Origin: Chrysaora quinquecirrha | Taxonomy: Eukaryota; Cnidaria; Scyphozoa; Semaeostomeae; Pelagiidae | Assembly (NCBI GenBank): GCA_014526335.1 | Contig: JACTAT010000059.1 | Coordinates: 3,805,312-3,869,311 of the forward strand | Direction of reading: 5' to 3' | Length of the DNA stretch: 64,000 nt | Shown: positions 11,901 through 20,885 of the stretch, piece after piece | How the letters are laid out: each line of letters opens with the position of its first letter | Position numbering within the stretch: the first letter of the stretch is position 1 | Program-made: the position numbers and the translations under genes | The notes under the pieces: generated by a model | Database searches by the model: none | Seen by the model: the letters and a program-made list of their open reading frames with translations, nothing else | Told to the model about the DNA's origin: nothing

Positions 11901-14900
11901 ACACGCTCCCTTCAGCATACGGTGTTATTATTTTTTACTGCGACACGCTCCCTTCAGCGTACGCTGTTTTTATTTATGACTGTGACATGCTCCCTTCAGT
12001 GTACAGTGTTATTATTTTTTACTGCGACACGCTCCCTTCAGCGTACATTATTTTTATTTATGACTGTGACACGCTCCCTTCAGCGTACGGTGTTATTATT
12101 TTTTACTGCGACACGCTCCCTTCAGCGTACGTTGTTTTTATTTATGACTGTGACACGCTCCCTTCAGCGTACATTATTTTTATTTATGACTGTGACACGC
12201 TCCCTTCAGCGTACTGTGTTATTATTTATGACTGCGACACGCTCCCTTCAGCATACGGTGTTATTATTTTTTACTGCGACATGCTCCCTTCAGCGTACTT
12301 TGTTTTTATTTATGACTGTGACACGCTCCCTTCAGCGTACGGTGTTATTATTTTTTACTGCGACACGCTCCCTTCAGCGTACGTTGTTTTTATTTATGAC
12401 TGTGACACGCTCCCTTCAGCGTACTGTGTTATTATTTATGACTGCGACACGCTCCCTTCAGCATACGGTGTTATTATTTTTTACTGCGACACGCTCCCTT
12501 CAGCGTACGTTGTTTTTATTTATGACTGTGACATGCTCCCTTCAGCGTACAGTGTTATTATTTTTTACTGCGACAAGCTCCCTTCAGCGTACATTATTTT
12601 TATTTATGACTGTGACACGCTCCCTTCAGCGTACGGTGTTATTATTTTTTACTGCAACACGCTCCCTTCAGCGTACATTATTTTTATTTATGACTGTGAC
12701 ACGCTCCCTTCAGCGTACGGTGTTATTATTTTTTACTGCGACACGCTCCCTTCAGCGTACGTTGTTTTTATTTATGACTGTGACACGCTCCCTTCAGCGT
12801 ACATTATTTTTATTTATGACTGTGACACGCTCCCTTCAGCGTACTGTGTTATTATTTATGACTGCGACACGCTCCCTTCAGCGTACAGTGTTATTATTTT
12901 TTACTGTGACACGCTCCCTTCAGCATACTGTGTTATTATTTGTGACTGTGACACGCCCCCTTCAGCGTACAGTATTATTATTTGTGACTGTGACACGCTC
13001 CCTTCAGCGTACAGTATTATTATTTATGACTGTGACATGCTCCCTTCAGCGTACAGTATTATTATTTATGACTGTGACACGCTCCCTTCAGCGTACAGTA
13101 TTATTATTTATGATTGTGACACGCTCCCCCCTTCAGTGTACTGTGTTATTATTTAAGACTGTGACACGCTCCCTTCAGCGTACTGTGTTATTATTTATGA
13201 CTGTGACACGCTCCCTTCAGCGTACGGTGTTATTATTTATGACTGTGACACGCTCCCTTCAGCGTACGGTGTTATTATTTATGACTGCGACACGCTCCCT
13301 TCAGCGTACGGTGTTTTTATTTATGACTGTGACACGCTCCCTTCAGCGTACTGTGTTATTATTTACTAGGCCTTGCCCGTGTAAGACCACCGCCTCATGA
13401 GGCCTTACGCCGTCGCCTCCGATGAACTCTGCCAATGACAACTTTCACCTAAAAGGCACTGTGCATTGAGGTGGCAATGTTTGCTGTAAATCTAAATCTT
13501 GATCTTAATCTTAATGTTAGTCTAGTCTAAATCTTAGTCTTCAACTTAAATGAAATCTTAATCTTAACTTCTACCTGAATTGGAATCTTAACCTTTATCT
13601 TAATCTAAATGTTAATCTTAATGTTAATCTTAATCTTAGTCTTAGTGAATTTTGAACTCCATCTTAATATTAGTCTTAGTCTGTGTTAGTCTTGGTCTAA
13701 GTATCAGTCTTTCATTTTTGAACTTAAACTTAAAGTTATTATTAATTTGTAAACTGAAGCTAATTTTCAAATGAGTTTTAAGCTGAACTTTTATGTTAAT
13801 CTTGATGTTAATCTGAAATAACATTGCAACTTACAATTAATGTTAATGTTGTTTGTTATCACCACATGCAATAATGTCAGTCTCAAACTTTATTATCATC
13901 TTAATTCATCTTCATACTCTTAGATGCCAAATAAACGTCCCCCCGTTTATTAATTTTGAGTTTTTCCCCACCCCTGGACCTTATTAGGACCCCCCATTTA
14001 TCAATATTCGAAGAAACAATTTCACTTGTGAAATGATTAAACTACGTGTATTAATTTTCCCCCATCCCTGCACCTTATAAGAACCCCCTGTTTATTAAAT
14101 TTTCGAAAAAATTAATTAGATTACATTTGATTATACATTAGGTTGGACTAAAATTTGCATCTCTATTAATGGAACGTGTTTGTCATGCTTTGTGTCAAGA
14201 TCCAGAAGAATCGATATTACCGTTGGTGGAATACTCTGGTAATGAAACTTTACTGCAGAATATGCCTCTTTCTGACGTTGATCATCTTGGAGCAGAATTG
14301 GTCATTAGATATGGAGCTAGCCTTAGGTATGTCGAAGAATAAAGTAATAAACAGTACATGTCATTTCGTGATCAATGTTAGTTTTTGAATCAAATCATTC
14401 AAAGTCAATTTTTGCATATTTCGTTACATTTTACTTTTCTTTTTTTACTTTATTTTACCACTAATTTATCTTCCTTTGCTTCACTTTGTTTTGTTTTGCT
14501 TGACCTTATTTGCCTTTTCCTTGCTTTACTTTTCTTTGCTTTACTTTACTTTACTCTAATCTACTTAACTTAACTTGACTTTGCTTTACTGTACTTTACT
14601 ATTCTTTACTTTACTTTACTTTACTTTACTTTACTTTACTTTACTTTACTTTACTTTACTTTACTTTACTTTACTTTTCATTTTTTTACCTTACTTTACT
14701 TTGCTTTACTTTCCTTTACTCTAATCTACTACCTAACTTAACTTGACTTTGATTTACTTTTCTTTGGTTTACTTTACTTTAATTTAATTTACTTTACTTT
14801 ACTGTACCTTAACTTTACTTTTCCTTTACTTTTTTTATCTTTACTTTACTTTACTTTACTTTAATTAACTTTTCTTAACGTTGCTATACTTTTCTTTCAT

Positions 14901-16895
14901 TTTCTTTGCTTTGCTTTACTTTACTTTACCTTGTTCTACTTTATTTAGTTTAGTTTACTTCACTTCACTTTTCTTTTAATTTACGTTAGTTTACTTTACT
15001 TTTAGCTACTTTACCTTTTATTAACGTTTTCTTTACTTACTTTGCTTTTCTTTGCCTTTCCTTTACCTCTCGTTTACTTTGCCTTACTTCACTTTACTTT
15101 GCTTAACTTTTCTTAGCTTTGCTTACTCTATTTTACTTTACTTTAACTTTGTTTACTTCTTTTTAATTTTCTTTACTTTTCTTTAACTTTAGTTTACTTT
15201 GCTTCATTTTACTTTGTTTTTCTTTATTCTACTTTGCTTTAATTTACTTTTATTTTATATTCTTTTCTTTTCTTTACTTTGCATACTTTGCTTTACTTTA
15301 CTTTACTGCAAATTTGTCATGTTGTTTTGTCTAGTATATTTTGATAGACAATGTGGCATAACATATAAAGAATTTTTTGATAATTCTAGTGTATGACTTA
15401 ATATATTTGTTTAACATTTCCAGGTTGATACCACATGCAGCTGATGTCGATAAGCAATTCAAACATCTACTAAGACAATGCAAGTATTTCCTAAGCAGTC
15501 AACAACGATTATTCAATTCACCAATGCAATCCCTGCAAAATGGCTATGTTGGATTCGATTGGTTTCTAAGCTCCATTTACTTACTGATGAATGGGAAAAC
15601 TGATAGAACGTGGGATTTCTTATATCGATTTTCAACATTAGTTGCTTCTGGATATCTATGGACTGCAAGGCTGCATGCTTCTGTAAGTGTTGAAAATTAC
15701 GTTAGTAATCCCCGCGATTAAGAAAAAATACTGCAGCCTATCGTTTTAAACAATTAATACAATGTTTTACCTATTGTTTTAGAAAATTTTCTATTTTTCA
15801 GTTTCTTATGTGAAACAAAACCTTTTGATTTGATACAGCTAATTGTTTCAAACAATAAACCATTTTTTTATCTATTGTATTAGAACATTTTCTATGCTTC
15901 CGTTTCAAATATGTTTCTAATATGAGACAACACCTTTTGATTTGATACAGCTTATTTTTTTAAACAATAAACCATGCTTATATGCTTCAAGAAAACTCTA
16001 TTACAATTTCCTGTACTAATTGTGCAAAAATATTCCTGTATTAATAGTTAATGTATCTTTATCTGTAGAGCTAATAAGCTGTTTTTTGTCTAATAACATG
16101 CAGACATACCGTAATTTTCTTGTTTTTTATAAGTTTAAATTTGTGTCTAGAAATTTTTAATTTTCTTTTACTGATCTATAGCCAAAAGCTAACAAATCTC
16201 TTTATTTTGATTTATATACTAAGCTTAACAATATTAAGGTGAAATGAGGTGAAATGGTGTTTTTAGCGCCAGTCGCTAGGATCTCAGTAGTAAGTTAACT
16301 AATCGAGACCTCGACCCTGACCGTGATGCTACCGTGGCTGGGCTCGAACCCTGACCACACTGAGCTTCTGACACCACGAGTCAGCTGGATTACACCACGA
16401 CGCCACAGCACCTTCTAATGGTTTTACTTATGTTCTTGTTCTTGTTTTTAGATTCACTTGCCGAAAGAGTTGAACGAAAGTGGAATTCATTGTTTGTATT
16501 CGTCTGTGTGCCACAACATCGAGCTCATCCTACAAGCTGAGATGCCACAAATTTACTCTGCCTTCCGGATGTCAGGTTATCCTCCAAGTCAGATATGCCA
16601 ACACTGGTTGAAGCAATGTTTTTGGAATTATATTGACTGGACAGAGATTTGCTGTTATCTATGTTGTTGTTTACTCATGGGAATCGACTACCAAGTTTAT
16701 TTCTGTTTAGCTGTCCTAAAACATCTACAGAGAGACATTTTCTTGCATACTCATCGAAAAGACTTGACGGTTTTTCTCAAAGAAGAGCCAGTAAGAGATT
16801 TTAAAGTAGCTCCTTATATTGACTTTATGATGAATTTAGAGAAGAAATATCGAACTGTAATTTTGCCAGATGTACAGGATATTACAAAACCTTAG
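6526..16895 (+). CDS. TBC1D32: TBC1D32 / protein broad-minded (BROMI), six-exon gene
   Basis: The spliced CDS is join(6526..8965, 9613..10199, 10939..11169, 14142..14326, 15424..15682, 16452..16895). It has 1382 codons including stop, so 1381 residues, somewhat longer than the vertebrate protein (about 1260). All five introns are GT-AG and the phases agree at every junction. Recognition rests on blocks typical of the family: YMSTPKGVLLVQQSG and KFGYGVMMTQITATAPG in the middle, NPYPWPLFSSYPVP before the TBC region, and SAFRMSGYPPSQICQHWLKQ with DYQVYFCLAVLKHLQRDI in the C-terminal TBC-like domain. BROMI is a ciliary protein that acts with the kinase CCRK/CDK20 in cilium assembly and Hedgehog signalling (established knowledge). 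I do not see the arginine and glutamine finger motifs of active Rab-GAPs, so GAP activity is doubtful. The ATG at 6526 follows an in-frame TGA by five codons and has A at -3. Confidence 0.95.
9055..9215. mobile_element. TIR element in TBC1D32 intron 1
   Basis: An inverted pair, GTTTACACTATGCCGG near 9060 and CAGCATAGTGTAAACGCC near 9193-9211, bounds a stretch with internal palindromic words (AAACTATACCG and CGGTATAGTTT). This looks like a small MITE or foldback element. No clear target duplication was found. Confidence 0.5.
9320..9560. repeat. Imperfect duplicated segment around ACATTGTCGCACGTGACATG in intron 1
   Basis: ACATTGTCGCACGTGACATG at about 9323 and ACAATGTCGCGCGTGACATG at about 9526 are near-identical direct copies. 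They flank CpG-rich sequence with TTAGCCACCTCCG and TTAGCCATCCTCG. This is probably an old repeat or MITE fragment. The frame at 9321-9557 is not supported as coding. Confidence 0.4.
9613..10199 (+). CDS. TBC1D32: TBC1D32 exon 2 (FFKTLL ... IPARDLTE)
   Basis: The acceptor is TTTTTATTTTTCAG|G and the donor ACAGAG|GTAGTG. The exon enters in phase 1 and leaves in phase 0. It encodes the middle helical repeat region (HFERSHLFGLRVLSSL, SVERSQILVRTYNVGGPTER) that precedes the divergent TBC domain in BROMI proteins. The frame is open to 10232, past the splice site. Confidence 0.93.
10939..11169 (+). CDS. TBC1D32: TBC1D32 exon 3 (DPDNPYPWPLFSSYP ...)
   Basis: The acceptor is CTCTTGTAG|GAT and the donor GAAACA|GTATGT, phase 0 at both ends, 77 codons. 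The NPYPWPLFSSYPVP block is a strong BROMI signature and joins directly to DLTE from exon 2. Confidence 0.93.
11411..13366. repeat. 42-bp minisatellite, about 46 copies, in TBC1D32 intron 3
   Basis: The unit contains CACGCTCCCTTCAGCGTAC followed by a T-rich half (TGTTATTATTTATGACTGTG). It is 42 bp, a multiple of three, so several frames stay open and give long artefactual proteins of 14-residue repeats (frames 11684-13156 and 11763-13400). Two main unit types alternate, one with TTTTTTACTGCGAC and one with ATTTATGACTGTGAC. The left flank (about 11255-11405) is TTTAC-rich simple sequence. The array lies between the donor at 11170 and the acceptor ending at 14141, so it is intronic. Confidence 0.95.
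13490..13830. repeat. Degenerate TTAATC/AATCTT simple repeat in intron 3
   Basis: Words such as AATCTTAATCTTAATG and TTAGTCTTAGTC recur with drift over about 340 bp. The minus-strand frame 13642-13824 is a product of this repeat. Confidence 0.75.
13930..14110. repeat. Paired C-rich/TTTATTAA segments in intron 3
   Basis: CCCCCGTTTATTAATTTT with CCCCACCCCTGGACCTTATTA is followed by CCCCATCCCTGCACCTTATAAG with CCCTGTTTATTAAATTTTCG. These are two diverged copies of one segment, probably repeat debris. Confidence 0.45.
14142..14326 (+). CDS. TBC1D32: TBC1D32 exon 4 (VGLKFASLLMERV ... YGASLR)
   Basis: The acceptor is TTATACATTAG|GTT and the donor CTTAG|GTATGT. It enters in phase 0 and leaves in phase 2, and the split Arg codon is completed by exon 5. 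It encodes an ELVIRYGASL block that fits the family just before the C-terminal TBC-like part. Confidence 0.9.
14395..15315. repeat. CTTTA-rich simple-sequence tract in TBC1D32 intron 4
   Basis: The tract is a degenerate pyrimidine-rich repeat of TTTACTTTAC and TTTGCTTTAC. It has a nearly perfect (CTTTA)n core at about 14600-14680. The frames 14385-14573 and 15199-15396 are products of it. Confidence 0.9.
15424..15682 (+). CDS. TBC1D32: TBC1D32 exon 5 (LIPHAADVDKQF ... RLHAS)
   Basis: The acceptor is TTAACATTTCCAG|G and the donor CTTCT|GTAAGT. It enters in phase 2 and leaves in phase 0. It encodes CKYFLSSQQRLF and GYVGFDWFLSSIYLLMNGK, which belong to the start of the TBC-like domain. Confidence 0.93.
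16235..16415 (-). mobile_element. tRNA-derived SINE in TBC1D32 intron 5, minus orientation
   Basis: On the minus strand it reads GCTGTGGCGTCGTGGTGTAA, then the B box GGTTCGAGCCC at 16340-16350, then GAGGTCTCGATTAGTTAAC, and ends in a tail containing CATTTCACCTCATTTCACC. The same blocks are seen at 4675-4829. The central and tail blocks recur at 40560-40745. Confidence 0.7.
16452..16895 (+). CDS. TBC1D32: TBC1D32 exon 6 (C-terminal TBC-like domain, stop)
   Basis: The acceptor is CTTGTTTTTAG|ATT, phase 0. It encodes 147 residues and stops at TAG 16893-16895. It carries SAFRMSGYPPSQICQHWLKQ, FWNYIDWTEICCYL and DYQVYFCLAVLKHLQRDI, the core of the divergent TBC domain. I see no clear polyadenylation signal in the next 150 bp. 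Confidence 0.93.
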   Translation: MHLPKELNESGIHCLYSSVCHNIELILQAEMPQIYSAFRMSGYPPSQICQHWLKQCFWNYIDWTEICCYLCCCLLMGIDYQVYFCLAVLKHLQRDIFLHTHRKDLTVFLKEEPVRDFKVAPYIDFMMNLEKKYRTVILPDVQDITKP

Positions 16896-17044
16896 TTTTT
16901 GCACATCCCTTTTCTATGATTTTATGTTTATTATCGACCTCTCATAAACTTACGGTGCAGTCTTTTCTTGCAAGAACTATTTTTTAAGAAGTTAAGCTTT
17001 TATTTTGGCCTGAATTCGAGAAAAGCTAAGAACAGACTAAGCCT

Positions 17045-17580
17045 GCCCCCAGAATAAGCCTAACATTGTTTGTCCAACACTTGAAATTTGATTTACAAAC
17101 AACAATGTTTGACTTTTTTGCCACTATTTTTGACAAGCAGAATATCTTTGCAATGTTTTTCAAAACCTTAAGAAACATTTTCTGCTAGTAGAATCGACAA
17201 AAATGTTTGTCGAGCAATGTTTTGCGAGGTGCCAAAGTGGAAAAAAATTTGTTTGACAAGTTGCAATTGTTTGACAAGCAACGCTTAATCGTTTGGCAAA
17301 AAATGTTTGACAGTTTGGCCACGTTGCAAAACATTGCTTGTCAAGCAGAATGTCTTTGCAGTGTTTTTCAAAACCTTCAGAAACATTTTCTGCTTGTAGA
17401 ATCGACAAAAAAGTTTGACGAGCAATGTTTTGCGACGTGCCAATTGGGAAACATTTTGTTTGACAAGTTGCAATTGTTTGATTAGCAATGTTTTGCAACG
17501 TAGCCAAACTGGAAACCTTTGTGTTTGACAAACAGATTGCATACGTTTAACTAACAATGTTCGATCGTTCGGCCAGGACC
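17045..17580. mobile_element. MITE-like repeat of the CAAACATTG family (longer copy)
   Basis: It starts with CCTAACATTGTTTGTCCAAC and ends with CAATGTTCGATCGTTCGGCC. Internally it has two direct copies of a segment of about 200 bp containing ACATTTTCTGCTTGTAGAATCGACAAAAA. The open frames on both strands here are products of the repeat. Confidence 0.6.
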
Positions 17581-17639
17581 CAAAGAAAATCTGACTTTAT
17601 ATGAAATCATCACCAAAACGACGCAGAAATTGGGTCTTT

Positions 17640-17903
17640 AGCAGTGGCCAAACGATCAAACATTGCTTGTCAAACATTAGAGGTTAGCTTTACACAAAAT
17701 GCTTGCCAGTTTGGCTTCGTCCAAATAGTGATGTTTTTGAGAAACATCAATAACGATTTCTGCTTGCCGAATGCCGTAAGCAAAAATGTTTGATGAACAA
17801 TGCTTTGATGTGACCCTGATGTGGTGAAACGATCAAACATTTTATTGGACAGAAAATTTCAGATGCTTGACCAACTATGTTTCATCTTTTGACCAGGGCT
17901 TAG
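17640..17903. mobile_element. MITE-like repeat of the CAAACATTG family
   Basis: The left end is GTGGCCAAACGATCAAACAT. The right end is CATCTTTTGACCAGGGCTTA, which is an inverted and diverged version of the left. The ends match those of 47801-48049. Confidence 0.65.
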
Positions 17904-18114
17904 ACAGTGCGACTAGCAAAAACACTATAATTTCTTCAGGTTATATCTAATAATGTATGGATGCATCTATCACATTATTTCCTACAATCTAATAGAGCAA
18001 AGTATACTAATATATATTTATCGATGTACAGTATTTGTGGATTGAATGAAATTGCACTCCTGTCTTCACATCTGCCTTTTTCATTTACTCTCATTTGAGC
18101 CTACTCCCTTCTGC

Positions 18115-18209
18115 CTTCTAGCACCACCGTAGAGCTAGACTCACTACATAAGTCCCACTACTTCGCTCGATGTTGTTGTTGTTGTTTTCCACAATCGCTC
18201 AGTTTGGTG
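18115..18209. repeat. Dispersed 95-bp repeat with (GTT)n, copy 1
   Basis: CTTCTAGCACCACCGTAGAG through TTCGCTCGATG(TTG)n to ATCGCTCAGTTTGGTG is nearly identical, with one visible difference, to 23245-23339. The (GTT)n block, AAC on the other strand, suggests the 3' end of a SINE on the minus strand. Confidence 0.7.
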
Positions 18210-18689
18210 ACAAATCAAAATAAGAGAAACGTAAACAAGAGACTCGTGTCGTGAGTCTACCGTAGAGCATAATTTATACGCCCGCAAGGAATTGAAGTTT
18301 CCGTAGCGCAAGGAATTTATTTCTTTCACATCTGCGAGTCAAAAAGTAACGCATGCGCGACAAAGTTTTCCCCACAATTGCCTAAATTACTTGAAGAAAT
18401 TCTGTTAGTATGAAGACGTAGTCTTAACATAATTGATTCAGTGTGTGAGTCGGAAGCTGGCGGGATATCCAAGCGTAAACACATGGTCTGGGGGCCGGAT
18501 AGTACCACTCCCTTGGCTGGCAAAAGATTCACGGGAGAATAGCGATTCCCTGTAACGGGAACCACCGTAAGATGCGGTGCCCCAACCAGATTGCCACGGC
18601 AATGTGGATGAAAGTGGGGAGTATTAATCTCCAGCACTGAGCAATGTTTGTATAGTATTCAGCGTAATATGCACAGTGCGCAGAGCGAT
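18210..18689. other. Unassigned DNA left of the satellite
   Basis: Overlapping minus-strand frames (18326-18637, 18529-18840) have no recognisable domain, and the second runs into the satellite. A GGTTCCCGTTACAGGG-like repeat segment may be repeat debris. Confidence 0.4.
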
Positions 18690-20885
18690 ATTCAAGGTTT
18701 TTGTTTTGCCTATTTTTGGCCAAATTGGCTTTCTTATAACTTTTATGACCGATTCGAATGGCTAAATAGACCCTCTGTATGCTATTTTTGACGATTTTGA
18801 AAGATTTAGAAACCCTGGATTTTGGCCGATGTTTGCCCATTTTCCCTTAGTATAGCCTTACCTTTTTGGCCAAAAATGGGCGTTTTTCAGGGTTCCTATT
18901 TTGTCTATTTTTTGACATAATTAGCTTTATTATAACCTTATTGACTGATTGGCATGGCTAAATATACCCTTTTCAGGCTATTTTTCATGATTTTAGAAGA
19001 TTTAGAAATCCTGGATTTTTGCAAATTTTTGCCCATTTTGCCTTAGTATAGCCTTACCTTTTTGGCCAAAAATGGGCGTTTTTCAGGGTTTTTATTTTGT
19101 CTATTTTTTGACCAAATTAGCTTTATTATAACCTTTTTGACTGATTGGAATGGCTAAATAGACCCTTTTCAGGCTATTTTCGATGATTTTAGAAGATTTA
19201 GAAATCCTGGATTTTTGCCTATTTTTGCCCATTTTGCCTTAGTATAGCCTTACCTTTTTGGCCAAAAATGGGCGTTTTTCAGGGTTTTTACTTTGTCTAT
19301 TTTTTGACCAAATTGGCTTTATTATAACCTTTTTGACTGATTGGAATGGCTAAATAGACCCTTTTCAGGATATTTTTGATGATTTTAGAAGATTTGGAAG
19401 TCCTGGATTTTCGCCGATTTTTGCCCATTTTGCCTTAGTATAGCCTTACTTTTATGGCCAAAAGTGGGCGTTTTTCAGGGTTTTTATTTTGTCTATTTTT
19501 TGACCAAATTGGCTTTATTATAACCTTTTTGACTGATTGGAATGGCTAAATAGACCCTTTTCAGGATATTTTTGATGATTTTAGAAGATTTGGAAGTCCT
19601 GGATTTTCGCCGATTTTTGCCCATTTTGCCTTAGTATAGCCTTACTTTTATGGCCAAAAGTGGGCGTTTTTCAGGGTTTTTATTTTGTCTATTTTTTGAC
19701 CAAATAAGCTGTATTATAACCTTTTTGACTGATTGGAATGGCTAAATAGACCCTTTTCAGGCTATTTTTGATGACTTTAGAAGATTTAGAGATCCTGGAT
19801 TTTGCCGATTTTTGCCCATTTTGCCTTAGTATAGCCTTACCTTTTTGGCCAAAAATGGGCGTTTTTCAGGGTTTTTATTTTGTCTATTTTTTGACCAAAT
19901 TAGCTTTATTATAACCTTTTTGACTGATTGGAATGGCTAAATAGACCCTTTTCAGGCTATTTTGATGACTTTAGAAGATTTAGAAATGCTGGATTTTTGC
20001 CGATTTTTGCCCATTTTGCCTTAGTATAGCCTTACCTTTTGGCCAAAAATGGGCGTTTTTCAGGGTTTTACTTTGTCTATTTTTTGACCAAATTGGCTTT
20101 ATTATAACCTTTTGACTGATTGAATGGCTAAATAGACCCTTTTCAGGATATTTTGATGATTTTAGAAGATTTGGAAGTCCTGGATTTTCGCCGATTTTTG
20201 CCCATTTTGCCTTAGTATAGCCTTACTTTTATGGCCAAAAGTGGGCGTTTTTCAGGGTTTTATTTTGTCTATTTTTGACCAAATTGGCTTTATTATAACC
20301 TTTTGACTGATTGGAATGGCTAAATAGACCCTTTTCAGGATATTTTTGATGATTTTAGAAGATTTGGAAGTCCTGGATTTTCGCCGATTTTTGCCCATTT
20401 TGCCTTAGTATAGCCTTACTTTTATGGCCAAAAGTGGGCGTTTTTCAGGGTTTTTATTTTGTCTATTTTTGACCAAATTGGCTTTATTATAACCTTTTGA
20501 CTGATTGGAATGGCTAAATAGACCCTTTTCAGGACATTTTGATGATTTTAGAAGATTTGGAAGTCCTGGATTTTCGCCGATTTTTGCCCATTTTGCCTTA
20601 GTATAGCCTTACCTTTTGGCCAAAATGGGCGTTTTTCAGGGTTTTTACTTTGTCTATTTTTTGACCAAATTGGCTTTATTATAACCTTTTTGACTGATTG
20701 GAATGGCTAAATAGACCCTTTTCAGGATATTTTTGATGATTTTAGAAGATTTGGAAGTCCTGGATTTTCGCCGATTTTTGCCCATTTTGCCTTATGGGCG
20801 TTTTTCAGGGTTTTTATTTTGTCTATTTTTGACCAAATTAGCTTTATTATAACCTTTTGACTGATTGGAATGGCTAAATAGACCC
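18690..20885. repeat. 196-bp satellite, block 1, about 11 monomers
   Basis: The spacing of TTAGTATAGCCTTA is 196 bp (18847, 19043, 19239, 19435, 19631). Each monomer holds GGCTAAATAGACCCTTTTCA, GATGATTTTAGAAGATTT, GCCTTAGTATAGCCTTAC, a 14-bp palindrome TTTTTGGCCAAAAA in the common variant, and GACCAAATT..GCTTTATTATAACC. The first monomer is clearly divergent. Short minus-strand frames of about 60 codons in every monomer are artefacts. Confidence 0.97.

Noticed and set aside
11684..13400. Long open frames of 490 and 545 codons with perfect 14-residue repeats
   Set aside because: They are translations of a 42-bp minisatellite in two frames, lying inside intron 3 of TBC1D32. The adjacent exons join across them in correct phase.
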